DNA of 64,000 bases from Morinoia aosen. Its lineage: Eukaryota > Arthropoda > Malacostraca > Amphipoda > Talitridae. The translations under genes were made by a program, and so were the position numbers. Shown here one piece after another: positions 1 through 11,698 of this stretch (within the stretch, counting starts at the first letter, position 1; each line of letters begins with the position of its first letter). The stretch is taken from assembly GCA_030386875.1 (NCBI GenBank), contig CM059568.1, positions 10,712,316 through 10,776,315 on the forward strand, given 5' to 3'. Under the pieces are notes generated by a model. The model ran no database searches, was not told the origin of the DNA, and saw only the letters and a program-made list of their open reading frames with translations.

Positions 1-825
1 TCCATCATTGAGACAGTTTTTCATTTAAAAATGCTCTAAATGATGAGCTCCAGTGTTGAAGTTGAAAATAAGTCCATTTGGACTTGTTGAAAAATAAATC
101 CATTTGAATCAGCCACCATTAATTTTAGCATCGCCAAGTAACAAAGTCTCCATCGAAAAATAATGCGCCATCAACCCCGTTGCAAGAAAAATTGAGAAAT
201 CTGAACTTTCAAACACCCACTTCCACGTTCTGATTCATACATTTCCTTACGAAATATTTGATCACGCAATAGGGTCACTTTATCACTTTGTATTAGTGCA
301 ATGCTTCAGTACTTCTTACAGAACGTTTCTACTGAATAGGAGAGTTGCATGCCGTTCCTGTTGAAGGAGCAACTTGCCTGTTGAGACACTAGGGCTGCAT
401 TGGGAGAGTGTGTGGTCAGGGCGTTGCCATGATGACGAGGTGGGTTGCCTGCCACCCAAGCCCTTTTACCACCGCAACTGTGGATAGACCATTGGTACGC
501 AAGGTGCTGAGGTGGTGCATAGCCCGACCTATGACTGAATTAGATTAGATTAGTTAATTTAACACGTTGACTACGATTGTGCGGTTGCTACGGCCAGTTT
601 GGTTAGGCTAGAAGAAGTCGTTTTGAAAAACCGGCTTTTGTGCTCTAACACATTTTTAACCTTTTTAAAAAGTATAAAGAATAAAATTGAACCATAATAT
701 GTTACCTTTTACTCTTAAATTCATTTCGGAATAGGAAGCAAAATAGTTATGGTACGAAATGGTTTCTGTATATTCCAGTACGTAAATGAACAATTTACCC
801 AGTGGTACACATATGTACCACTTCG
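1..825. other. Intergenic sequence with a possible retroposon tail
   Basis: No gene is visible. The stretch at about 400-545 is more GC-rich than its surroundings and ends in a short run of ATTAG units (near 539-556). This is the usual look of the 3' end of a LINE or SINE with a simple-repeat tail, but I cannot name a family. The rest is AT-rich and shows no open frame with coding character. Confidence 0.3.
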
Positions 826-1150
826 GAGTCAGTGTTAAGCCTCTCTATCCGCAACAAAGACGATCCAAAGTGAGGAAAAAGGAAGGCAACATTTGGTATG
901 GATGTTAGGAAGCGCGGAATATATACAGAAAAGGGCATAGAAACATTAAGTTGAGAAAGAAGTTCATGAAACATGGTGAAAGTTGAGGAAGAAAGTAGTA
1001 GGTGCTGAAAAAACAGGACAGCAGTGAACCGAAGAAAGGTGGTCCTTAACATAACAAAAACATTTTATTTAAACAAAAAGAAGGCCTACCTGAGCTCACC
1101 CTCACATTTTCTCCCTGGGTGCGATAAGCCCATGTATGGTTGCATCGAAT
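826..1150 (+). repeat. Interspersed repeat R1, copy 1
   Basis: This stretch matches 3228-3565 and 8622-8970 in the same order and orientation. Shared blocks include GAGGAAGGC, AAGTTCATGAAACA, GTGCTGAAAA and CAGCAGTGAACC, followed by a run like ACAAAAACATTTTATTT and a GCCTACCT block. No terminal inverted repeat or target duplication was found, so the element class is unknown. The short open frames across it are not conserved between copies and are unlikely to be genes. Confidence 0.6.
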
Positions 1151-1214
1151 TTGAAGCAGGACTGGGAGAATGGGAATATCGTTTAAAACATTTACTTAAA
1201 CAGAGGACGTTTTG

Positions 1215-2710
1215 AGCGTTCGCCGATCATCAGCTAAGAAAGTATTGGAAAGAATATTAGAAAGCTGAATTCAGTTAACGATATATATATATGAAATGTA
1301 AAGCTAATTAAAGAAGAACTTCACAATAGTCAGTCGTTGATGACAGTTCTGCATCACGAAATAAACAATTTAAACAATATTGTCAAATGCTGTTTGGAAG
1401 CCAGTATTTTTCAATATAATGGATCTTTCTACAGACAAATCAAAGGTGTACCTATGGGATCTCCGGTGTCCGTTGTCGTAGCAGAGCTTACGATGTAGCT
1501 TCTGGAAAGGAAGATCTTTGAGGCCCCTCCCGTCTAGCCCATCTTTTGGAAACGTTTTGTGGATGATTGTTTAACAGCACTACCAACGACGTCAATTGAA
1601 ACCTTCCTAAACCATATGAACTCCTTTGATTAATGCATATAATTTACAGCAGAAGTAGAAAAGGACAACTAAATCCCATTCCTAGACGTTTTAATTCACC
1701 GTCAACCAAGTGGATAACTGAAATGCACAGTTTACCGTAAACCAACGACAAATGACCGTTACCTGGACTTCGAAAGTTATAACCCCTTGTAATATAAATT
1801 GAGTACCGTCAAAACCTTATAACGAAGAGCGTTCTCGATTTGCACAGAAGAAACTGATAAAATCCAAGAATTGAATTTGTTAAAGAAACAACTACGAAAT
1901 AATGGATACCCCTCTAAAATTATATAAAAATCAGCAACTTTAGTCACAAAACCAGCCATGCCTCCAGCAGCGTCAAGCGATGGTAGAAAATTTGTTTCAG
2001 TACCTTATATTAACGGAGTCACAGAAAGAGTGGCACAAAATTCTCAAATCATTGGATATTGTGCTTTGTAGTAAATCCACTCATAGTCTGAAAAATTAAC
2101 TTTGTAAATTGAAAGATAAAAGGTCCAAGGAAGAGAGAAAAAATGTTGTATACTAAATTGACTGCAACCAATGTGCAGCATCATACATAGGAGAGACTGG
2201 GAGAACAGCGAAGTAGCGCATTGAGGAACATACACGTTCAATTCAGTTTCGATAAATAACAAGTAACGTTTTCCAACACCAGCAAGAAACTGGTCACTAA
2301 ATGAATATCGAAAATTTCAATATTTTAACAACGGAGTCGAAAACAATGTCAAGAAAATTCATAGAAGCGTGCTACTCTAGGTAAAATTCCGCATCAATTA
2401 ATAGAAGACAAGATATCCCCCCATGTTATTTCCCGATAATAAATAAATTATTACCTCCAAAATGACAGCGTATGTGCTTGGAAAGATGTCAGTACCCAGT
2501 AGAAGCCCGCTTAATAATAATTAATTTAAAAAAACTGTATCATAGATACGTGTGTGTAGCCATATGCGTCCAGCTCTTGTGAATGTTTCAGCCCTGAAGA
2601 CGAACTCCACTTGTGAGTTCGAAAGCTTGGCCTAATATATATTTTAACCTGGAAGAGTTATTTAAAAACCTAACTGCAAATATGGAACCCAGGCGTCAAC
2701 TATTCACCTT
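1215..2710 (+). mobile_element. Penelope-like retroelement, broken
   Basis: A decayed Penelope-like element (PLE) read on the plus strand. The reverse transcriptase part shows the block KGVPMGSPVS near 1444-1473 and the FVDD catalytic box near 1556-1567, followed by an IPFLDVLIH block near 1674-1700. A GIY-YIG endonuclease segment, ASYIGETGRT, lies near 2182-2211; this RT plus GIY-YIG pairing is diagnostic of PLEs. Many breaks interrupt it, so it is a fossil. A hammerhead-like motif lies near its 3' side (see separate entry). The 5' end is not defined and probably truncated. Confidence 0.8.
2594..2624 (+). other. Hammerhead-ribozyme-like core motif of the PLE
   Basis: CTGAAGA (2594-2600) is followed by a perfect 6-bp stem, GAACTC (2602-2607) with GAGTTC (2615-2620), and then GAAA (2621-2624). 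This resembles the conserved CUGANGA / stem II / GAAA core of hammerhead ribozymes that PLEs are known to carry in their terminal repeats. One extra C lies between CTGAAGA and the stem. I could not confirm stems I and III, so it may be inactive. Confidence 0.45.
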
Positions 2711-3227
2711 GATAATTTAAACAATTTATTAACCACAAGTGATACAGCAATAGATTATATCTTAAGTCTATCACAATCCACGTATTTGAGTATATGTATA
2801 GCTACTTGTGGGCCCTAATAAGTTCAGCGACTTCTAGATCATCCTATCATCAAAAGTTATTTTAAAGTGTAGAGTTACGTATAACCTTATTTACCTAATC
2901 TAGGGGCAAATGCATTTGTGTTTGAAGCAACAGTGAAACGTAACATAATAAACCAAATTTTATGTATCATATATACGCACTGGGAGGAGCAGGTGTGGCA
3001 CATTTGCCACTCCCTCAATTGCCACATCTGCTCAACATGGCTAACCCCTCAGTTGAATTTGATGTTTTTACCAGAAATTATGAGCTCTTATCAAAAGAGC
3101 TTCCTTAGCATCATTTAGAATAAATCAAAATTCAAATTGCAAAGGAGAAGTTGCAGTTTGTGTAAAATAGCAGAAATTCTGTAAGTACCAAAATAAAAAT
3201 AACTCATTGAATTAGATTAAGCTTTAG
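2711..3227. other. AT-rich spacer, no gene seen
   Basis: Nothing recognisable. A 66-codon open frame at 2918-3118 has no familiar motif and no splice context that I can support. Confidence 0.5.
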
Positions 3228-3565
3228 TTTAAGCCTCCCTAATATCTGAAGAGAGGAGGGAGGAAGGCCCCATTTAGTACGGAAATAAGGGAACGCAAAT
3301 TCTATGCACAAAGGGCATAAAAAGAGTATGTTGAGATTGGAGTTCATGGAACAAGATGAAATTTGGAGTTGAAGATGCTGAAAAACAAGAAGCAGTGAAC
3401 TTGCTGTAAAAAGAGGGTTCTTAACATTACGAAAAAAAGCTTATTTCAACATAAGGAAGGCCCACCAAACTTTTGGCTCGGGACCTCTCCATTCCCCCTG
3501 GACGCACAAATTCCCATAGATACAATAATTGTATTCCCATGAGGGGATTTAAAACTTAGAGTTCA
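3228..3565 (+). repeat. Interspersed repeat R1, copy 2
   Basis: Second copy of the R1 family (compare 826-1150 and 8622-8970). It shares the opening AGTTTAAGCCTCCCT-like block with copy 4 and the closing block CCCATAGATA followed by a GAGGGG element. It has diverged by point changes and small indels, so the family looks old. Confidence 0.6.
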
Positions 3566-4107
3566 TGCCAAGCTTTGAACTAGTTCTGAAACCACCTCAA
3601 CATTTCTCGACTAGATTGACACAAATAATCCAGGCAAGTTAGTGTTGTCGCGGGAAGAGGCACGTTCGTAAAGAGATTTCTACACGACAGGTAACCACAG
3701 AATTAGGACTATCTATCTCAAGGTACTTATTTCGGCTGCTCACTGTCGAGAACTGTCAACAGTGCACTGGCTTTGGGTGTGTCGATTTAAATAGGAAAGA
3801 AGATATTTATCTACTTTTAAACACGGGAGATTACAAGCAGCAAATAATGAACGCTTCTGTATATTTTCCTTTCTACTTCAATATCTTACAACTGTTTACC
3901 AACTATCCATCAAACCTTAAAATCTTAGAAAAATCTTCCAAAATTAAACTGGAGCTTTCAAATTTACAAAACATTTTTTTCAAGATCTACTAGCTCGACT
4001 GTGATTTTCATTGGAGGATTACCTGGACGACTTAAGCGTAATCTGATGAAGTAATTCTAGCCCATCGGTAAAAAGCCTCGAACAACTGACTACTCAGCAC
4101 AAGAAAA
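3566..4107. other. Spacer, no gene seen
   Basis: Unremarkable AT-rich sequence between two R1 copies. I see no coding, RNA or repeat feature. Confidence 0.5.
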
Positions 4108-4285
4108 GTGTTTCTGAGAGGAAGGAAGAAGTCACCATCGACTATGAAGTGAAGGGAATGGGGAATCCATGCACAATGTGCACTCCCATATAAGACACCC
4201 TGCGAATTAAAACACCGAATTCGGAAGGAAATTCATGAAACAAGATAAAAGTAGAAAAGAGACTGCAGGTCACTCAGCAGCATCG
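4108..4285 (+). repeat. Interspersed repeat R1, partial copy 3
   Basis: Partial and more diverged R1 copy: it keeps GAGGAAGGAAG, ATCCATGCACAATGTGCA, TTCATGAAACAAGAT and AAGTAG blocks in order. Just beyond it (about 4275-4310) is a block CAGCAGCATCGTGAAAAT...CACCGGTGG that recurs at about 38250-38293. Confidence 0.45.
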
Positions 4286-4493
4286 TGAAAATCCTCTCAG
4301 TGACCACCGGTGGGTCCCTCCGCACGAAACAAATAAGATACGACCAAATTGGCTTAAGCCTTTCGGATATTTCGTTCACGCGTTTCACGCAACCACACAT
4401 GTTGTGCGATAGCAGGTTTTATTGCACTTCATGAAACGATGCCCAGCGAATTACCTGCTCCTGAAGTCAAACTCGATCGCGGCACTTGGGCGT

Positions 4494-7400
4494 GAACAGC
4501 GCAGAGATGGTGAGGGTACACTAGAGGACAGCGCAGAGATGGTGAGGGTACACTAGAGGACAGCGCAGAGATGGTGAGAGTACACTAGAGGACAGCGTAG
4601 AGATGGTGAGAGTACACTAGAGGACAGCGCAGAGATGGTGAGAGTACACTAGAGAACAGCGCAGAGAGGGTGAGGGTACACTAGAGAACAGCGCAGAGAG
4701 GGTGAGGGTACACTAGAGGACAGCGCAGAGATGGTGAGAGTACACTAGAGGACAGCGCAGAGATGGTGAGAGTACACTAGAGGACAGCGCAGAGATGGTG
4801 AGAGTACACTAGAGAACAGCGCAGAGATGGTGAGAGTACACTAGAGAACAGCGCAGAGATGGTGAGAGTACACTAGAGAACAGCGCAGAGATGGTGAGGG
4901 TACACTAGAGGACAGCGCAGAGAGGGTGAGGGTACACTAGAGGACAGCGCAGAGAGGGTGAGGGTACACTAGAGAACAGCGCAGAGAGGGTGAGGGTACA
5001 CTAGAGGACAGCGCAGAGATGGTGAGAGTACACTAGAGGACAGCGCAGAGATGGTGAGAGTACACTAGAGGACAGCGCAGAGATGGTGAGAGTACACTAG
5101 AGAACAGCGCAGAGATGGTGAGAGTACACTAGAGAACAGCGCAGAGATGGTGAGGGTACACTAGAGGACAGCGCAGAGATGGTGAGAGTACACTAGAGGA
5201 CAGCGCAGAGATGGTGAGAGTACACTAGAGAACAGCGCAGAGATGGTGAGGGTACACTAGAGAACAGCGCAGAGAGGGTGAGGGTACACTAGAGGACAGC
5301 GCAGAGATGGTGAGGGTACACTAGAGGACAGCGCAGAGAGGGTGAGGGTACACTAGAGGACAGCGCAGAGAGGGTGAGGGTACACTAGAGGACAGCGCAG
5401 AGATGGTGAGAGTACACTAGAGGACAGCGCAGAGATGGTGAGAGTACACTAGAGAACAGCGCAGAGAGGGTGAGGGTACACTAGAGAACAGCGCAGAGAG
5501 GGTGAGGGTACACTAGAGGACAGCGCAGAGATGGTGAGAGTACACTAGAGGACAGCGCAGAGATGGTGAGAGTACACTAGAGAACAGCGCAGAGATGGTG
5601 AGAGTACACTAGAGAACAGCGCAGAGATGGTGAGGGTACACTAGAGGACAGCGCAGAGAGGGTGAGGGTACACTAGAGGACAGCGCAGAGAGGGTGAGGG
5701 TACACTAGAGGACAGCGCAGAGAGTGTGAGGGTACACTAGAGGACAGCGCAGAGATGGTGAGGGTACACTAGAGGACAACGCAGAGATGGTGAGGGTACA
5801 CTAGAGGACAGCGCAGAGAGGGTGAGGGTACACTAGAGGACAGCACAGAGATGGTGAGGGTACACTAGAGGACAGCGCAGAGATGGTGAGGGTACACTAG
5901 AGGACAGCGCAGAGAGGGTGAGGGTACACTAGAGGACAGCGCAGAGAGGGTGAGGGTACACTAGAGGACAGCGCAGAGAGGGTGAGGGTACACTAGAGGA
6001 CAGCGCAGAGATGGTGAGGGTACACTAGAGGACAGCGCAGAGATGGTGAGGGTACACTAGAGGACAGCGCAGAGAGGGTGAGGGTACACTAGAGGACAGC
6101 GCAGAGATGGTGAGGGTACACTAGAGGACAGCGCAGAGAGGGTGAGGGTACACTAGAGGACAGCGCAGAGATGGTGAGGGTACACTAGAGGACAGCGCAG
6201 AGAGGGTGAGGGTACACTAGAGGACAGCGCAGAGAGGGTGAGGGTACACTAGAGGACAGCGCAGAGATGGTGAGGGTACACTAGAGGACAGCGCAGAGAG
6301 GGTGAGGGTACACTAGAGGACAGCGCAGAGAGGGTGAGGGTACACTAGAGGACAGCGCAGAGAGGGTGAGGGTACACTAGAGGACAGCGCAGAGATGGTG
6401 AGGGTACACTAGAGGACAGCGCAGAGATGGTGAGGGTACACTAGAGGACAGCGCAGAGAGGGTGAGGGTACACTAGAGGACAGCGCAGAGAGGGTGAGGG
6501 TACACTAGAGGACAGCGCAGAGAGGGTGAGGGTACACTAGAGGACAGCGCAGAGAGGGTGAGGGTACACTAGAGGACAGCGCAGAGAGGGTGAGGGTACA
6601 CTAGACGACAGCGTAGAGATGGTGAGGGTACACTAGAGGACAGCGCAGAGATGGTGAGGGTACACTAGAGGACAGCGCAGAGATGGTGAGGGTACACTAG
6701 AGGACAGCGCAAAGAGGGTGAGGGTACACTAGAGGACAGCGCAGAGAGGGTGAGGGTACACTAGAGGACAGCGCAGAGATGGTGAGGGTACACTAGAGGA
6801 CAGCGCAGAGAGGGTGAGGGTACACTAGAGGACAGCGCAGAGATGGTGAGGGTACACTAGAGGACAGCGCAGAAATGGTGAGGGTACACTAGAGGACAGC
6901 GCAGAGATGGTGAGGGTACACTAGAGGACAGCGCAGAGATGGTGAGGGTACACTAGAGGACAGCGCAGAGATGGTGAGGGTACACTAGACGACAGCGCAG
7001 AGAGGGTGAGGGTACACTAGACGACAGCGCAGAGAGGGTGAGGGTACACTAGAGGACAGCGCAGAGATGGTGAGGGTACACTAGAGGACAGCGCAGAGAG
7101 GGTGAGGGTACACTAGAGGACAGCGCAGAGATGGTGAGGGTACACTAGACGACAGCGCAGAGATTGTGAGGGTACACTAGACGACAGCGCAGAGATGGTG
7201 AGGGTACACTAGAGGACAGCGCAGAGATGGTGAGGGTACACTAGACGACAGCGCAGAGATGGTGAGGGTACACTAGACGACAGCGCAGAGATGGTCAGGG
7301 TACACTAGACGACAGCGCAGAGATGGTGAGGGTACACTAGACGACAGCGCAGAGATGGTGAGGGTACACTAGAGGACAGCGCAGAGATGGTGAGGGTACA

Positions 7401-8343
7401 CTAGAGGACAGCGCAGAGAGGGTGAGGGTACACTAGAGGACAGCGCAGAGATGGTGAGGGTACACTAGAGGACAGCACAGAGAGGGTGAGGGTACACTAG
7501 AGGACAGCGCAGAGATGGTGAGGGTACACTAGAGGACAGCGCAGAGAGGGTGAGGGTACACTAGAGGACAGCGCAGAGAGGGTGAGGGTACACTAGAGGA
7601 CAGCGCAGAGATGGTGAGGGTACACTAGAGGACAGCGCAGAGAGGGTGAGGGTACACTAGAGGACAGCGCAGAGAGGGTGAGGGTACACTAGAGGACAGC
7701 GCAGAGATGGTGAGGGTACACTAGAGGACAGCGCAGAGAGGGTGAGGGTACACTAGAGGACAGCGCAGAGAGGGTGAGGGTACACTAGAGGACAGCGCAG
7801 AGATGGTGAGGGTACACTAGAGGACAGCGCAGAGAGGGTGAGGGTACACTAGAGGACAGCGCAGAGATGGTGAGGGTACACTAGAGGACAGCGCAGAGAG
7901 GGTGAGGGTACACTAGAGGACAGCGCAGAGATGGTGAGGGTACACTAGACGACAGCGCAGAGATGGTGAGGGTACACTAGACGACAGCGCAGAGATGGTG
8001 AGGGTACACTAGACGACAGCGCAGAGATGGTGAGGGTACACTAGAAGACAGCGCAGAGATGGTGAGGGTACACTAGAGGACAGCGCAGAGATGGTGAGGG
8101 TACACTAGAGGACAGCGCAGAGATGGTGAGGGTACACTAGAGGACAGCGCAGAGATGGTGAGGGTACACTAGAGGACAGCGCAGAGATGGTGAGGGTACA
8201 CTAGAAGACAGCGCAGAGATGGTGAGGGTACACTAGAGGACAGCGCAGAGAGGGTGAGGGTACACTAGAGGACAGCGCAGAGATGATGAGGGTACATTAG
8301 AGGACAGCGCAGAGATGGTGAGGGTACAATAGGGGGCAGCGCT
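4494..8343. repeat. 32-bp minisatellite array, about 120 copies
   Basis: Head-to-tail units of 32 bp built on GCAGAGATGGTGAGGG then TACACTAGAGGACAGC. Units differ at a few fixed sites: GATGG/GAGGG, GTGAGAG/GTGAGGG and GAGGACA/GAGAACA/GACGACA. The GTGAGAG and GAGAACA variants are confined to roughly 4560-5640, while GACGACA variants sit in 6600-8040. The variants are therefore grouped in blocks, a sign of local amplification by unequal exchange or slippage. The flanks (4490 and 8344) are unique sequence. No spacers and no coding role. Confidence 0.97.
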
Positions 8344-8621
8344 AGATATTCGTGCTTAGCGTCCTGCAATAGTCCTGTTCTCGTTCTGTTTTCCCTCGAT
8401 TTACCAGAGCTAGCAAGAAATCAGCTTAAATATAATAATTAATTCGAGGCGGAAAAGACAAAGAGTGACAAGTTGCTCCTGTGCTCATTGGATCTCAGTG
8501 AGTAAACCTAGAAGAAACCAAATTTATCACGATTCATTCATTTGGTAGCTATTCAGAGACATTTAATGTCATCAATGTCATTACTTTCTATTTTCAGTTT
8601 AAATTATCATTATTATATAAG
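8344..8621. other. Spacer between array and R1 copy
   Basis: About 280 bp of AT-rich sequence with nothing recognisable. Confidence 0.4.
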
Positions 8622-8970
8622 AAAGTTTTAGCCTCCCTTAACCACGACAAAGATGTTCCAAGAGAGGAAAGAGGAAGGCACCATTTAGTATGGAGTTGAG
8701 GGAACGTGGAATCTATGCACAAGGTGCACAGAAACAGTAAGCTAGGAAAGAAGTTCATGAAACAAGAAAAAAGTTGAAAAAGAAAGTAGTAGGTGCTGAA
8801 AAGCAGGACAGCAGTGAACCGAAAAAAGATGGTCCGTAACAAAACAAAAACCTATTTTATTACAACAAAAAGGAAGCCTACCTAACCTTAAGCTCGGGCC
8901 CACACATGGTTCCCCTGGGAGCGCTAATTCCCATAGATATAATAGTTGTATCCCCCTGAGGGGTTTTCAG
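8622..8970 (+). repeat. Interspersed repeat R1, copy 4
   Basis: Fullest R1 copy. It matches copy 1 over GTGCTGAAAAGCAGGACAG and AGTGAACCGAA, and matches copy 2 over the 3' block ending in CCCATAGATATAATAGTTG and GAGGGGTTTT. Confidence 0.6.
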
Positions 8971-9414
8971 TTTAAAACACATCGTACGATCCTCTACCAG
9001 AATATCAGACATGAAATACTTCACTAAGATGTCAACAAGGAGCACCAAAGTTCGCAGCTGGCTCAGTTGCACAAACCTTTTTGTTCCAAGTGAAGGAGGA
9101 AGAAAATATTTTCTCTAAACAGTCCATGAAAAATCAACAGAAATTTTTTTTCCTCGTCTCACAGAATATTCGAGCCAATACCTGCTGGAAAAAAAACATG
9201 GCAGTAGATTTCACTCGGAGCTTGTTCTTTGTTGATTGAAACATTTGTGTTCAGATTTTGTTGGATAACGTGAACTACTCCACACAGCAACTGAAAACCA
9301 TATGTCTAATTTGTCACAAAGTCTACGCTGGCTGTCTAAACGATGTTTGTAGGTTATGCTAAGAAGCTCAGCATTGGCAAGGGAGTCGATCACAGCCTGC
9401 GCATATTCACTAAA
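8971..9414. other. Spacer, no gene seen
   Basis: Unique AT-rich sequence; the short open frames here show no coding character. Confidence 0.4.
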
Positions 9415-9660
9415 GTTCCGTTTACACTAGGGGACATTTCGGCAGTGAGGCTCACCACTGATGCTCATATTTGTGTGTGTGTATACGAAGTTCCCTATTC
9501 GCCACGGCAGTTACGAGGCTCTTGAGTGTCGTGCATTACGAATTCGATCAGAGCGAATAGGGAACTTCGTATAAACACACACAAATGTGAGACTCAGTGG
9601 TGAGCCTCGTATATACGTGTCGCGCCTCACGGCCGAAATGTCCCCTAGTGTAAACGGCCC
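9415..9660. mobile_element. Foldback MITE with long inverted arms
   Basis: The two halves are near-complete inverted copies. The left end GTTCCGTTTACACTAGGGG pairs with the right end CCCCTAGTGTAAACGGCCC, the block GGACATTTCGGC pairs with GCCGAAATGTCC, and GAAGTTCCCTATTCGC pairs with GCGAATAGGGAACTTC. The arms are about 100 bp each, around a loop near 9500-9545. No transposase; a non-autonomous DNA element. I could not find a convincing target duplication. Confidence 0.85.
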
Positions 9661-10197
9661 TTTAATTAGACATGTTAGATTCTACGTAGCCCGGATGGTA
9701 GTAGACGTGAGCGCAGTCAAATTTGGCTTTATGTAAAAACTTTAGTTTTACCTGGTTTCTTTGATATTTGTTAAGGAGAGGACAATTATCGATTTTCCAA
9801 TTCTTGTTGCATGTATAGTTGTATTTAGATCGAAGAAACAACATTTGGTCAATATTGATTTAAATGTTTTCAACAATCTATACTATAAGAAGAGCCGCGT
9901 CCGCAGTGCTTCCACTCCTAGGGTAATTACCCTAGTTTAGGGTAATCATACCCCTCCTAGAGTACAGTCTAGGGTAAGGGGAAAAAATGCAAAATCTAGG
10001 GTAAAATCTATATTTTCAATCTGGTTTGTGAAAATCATGAGAAAACATGAAGGTTGCCAATAACTACAGTTGAATACCCCAAATAAGAATTAAATGAGCA
10101 GAAGATATTAATTCAAAGATGGATCGTATGGACAGTTGATTCGTAAATATAGCACAAGTCAACGTGTTCCACCGAACAAGTTGCGGTTCTTTTCACA

Positions 10198-11698
10198 ATG
10201 TTCGGAGTGCAGCTTCTTAACAAGCTTGTGTACGATGATTGCTGGAGCAATGAGATGCGCTCACAATTTTTTGAGTTATCGTTTTGTGATCTAACTCAGA
10301 TAAATGATATGATAGCCGATGCTTTCAACAACAAGCTAACCCTCGCTTATTCGAAGCTCTTAGATTATGATTTGGGGAAATGAAACGCATTTAATACCTG
10401 TGTCAGTCTGACTATCCGAATATCTTCAATCTGGGATCAAAAATTTGTGGCCTTAAGAGCTTTAATTCTGATTTTATGCGTGTTGCTTTTGTGAAGAATG
10501 CGACCATTTCTTTGCTGAATCCATCCCCTCCAACATTCAGTAGTGCTTTAGTGCCAGTAGGTGAAAAAGGTATACACATCATTGGGATGACAGCAACTGA
10601 AACGATGTCAGAGATGACTGACATTATGTACTTTACAAGAGAAAGTACTTTTTCCTAATTGTAGACGCTTCTTTGTTGAAGCAGTTTTACAAATCTAAAA
10701 ATGATTTTCCGTCGAGGATCCTGAACATAACCTAGTACGCTGTCTAAATGCGCCTAATGCTCAACACCGATGCAAAATCTTTGTCTTATATGTTGGAAAA
10801 AATTTCCCCATTGGTAAACTTTGTCGATGAGAAATTTCTTGATGAATAGTGGCGATAACATTACTTGGACGAACAATCGACACCAGTCATGTCAGCCGTT
10901 GATTACTGGGAAACAGTGTTTAGCCGTAAAAATGCCTGTGGGCTACCATGGTATACAAATTTTACAACTGTAATTTTAACGTTGTTGTCCCTCTCATTTC
11001 CATTCGTTGATTAAGGGGGTCATCTGAGCGATTTTTGTGTTAATGATCAATTTTTTCTCTGCTGAAAAAGGATCCTTAGGTAGTGGGCTATTGGGTTCTA
11101 AAATTTCATGGGACTACCGGCACTAAAACTCCCCCCTAGAAAGGTCTAAAGGGGGTGTGATGGGGGTCAAATATCATGAATTTTTAACCCCAGGATCGAA
11201 AGAAAACAGAAAAGAAAATAGAAAATCTGGCTTCGCTAGTTTGTTAGAAATGTTTCAAGCATTCCAAAACTGTCTTGGGTCTGTTTTACCATGAAAATTT
11301 CTTGACCTAAAATTTTTTGAAATTTCCGAACAAAATAACATGAAAAACGAGTAGTTCCCATTTTCTAAAAACTATGGCTAAAATCGAAAAATTTACACAG
11401 GTGTAATATGTTTCCTTTTAAAAATTACCCATTCTGGCCAAATTTCAGATCAACCGGTTCATAAACGAAAAATCGCTCAGATGACCCCTTAATTTGACTA
11501 AAACTTTTCAAAGAACCAGTTTGAAGAATTAAACCGTGAGTGGTTTGATGCACGCATTGTATTCACTGCATCTAATGCCCCAATTAATACTAATTTCTGT
11601 AGGGCTATTGATGAAGTGAAAAATGCCATGTGCACAGAAGCTTCAGCAATGCCAATACAAAAAATGTTTGAAACAAAAAATGACAAAAACGTGATAGC
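10198..11698 (+). pseudogene. Unrecognised coding fragment inside the Helitron
   Basis: Several plus-strand stretches read like diverged protein. 10198-10383 has a 61-codon frame (starting MFGVQLLNKLVYDDCW), 10476-10658 has 60 codons (with MRVAFVKNATISLLNPSPP), and 11523-11700 includes REWFDARIVFTASNAPINTN. The TTAA MITE at 11011-11492 lies between the second and third. Composition is more protein-like than the surroundings, but I do not recognise a family. It may be a gene fragment captured by the Helitron or the decayed core of another transposon. It is interrupted by stops and the MITE, so it cannot be expressed as a single protein. Confidence 0.4.
11011..11492. mobile_element. TTAA-flanked MITE (piggyBac-like ends)
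   Basis: TTAA at 11011-11014 and at 11489-11492 bracket inverted ends: GGGGGTCATCTGAGCGAT on the left and ATCGCTCAGATGACCCC on the right. The TTAA duplication is the signature of piggyBac-type transposition. No transposase is present. It is nested within the Helitron and interrupts its internal coding fragment, so it is younger than the capture of that fragment. Confidence 0.88.

Noticed and set aside
4494-8343. CRISPR array
   Set aside because: Units are contiguous, without unique spacers, in a eukaryotic context.
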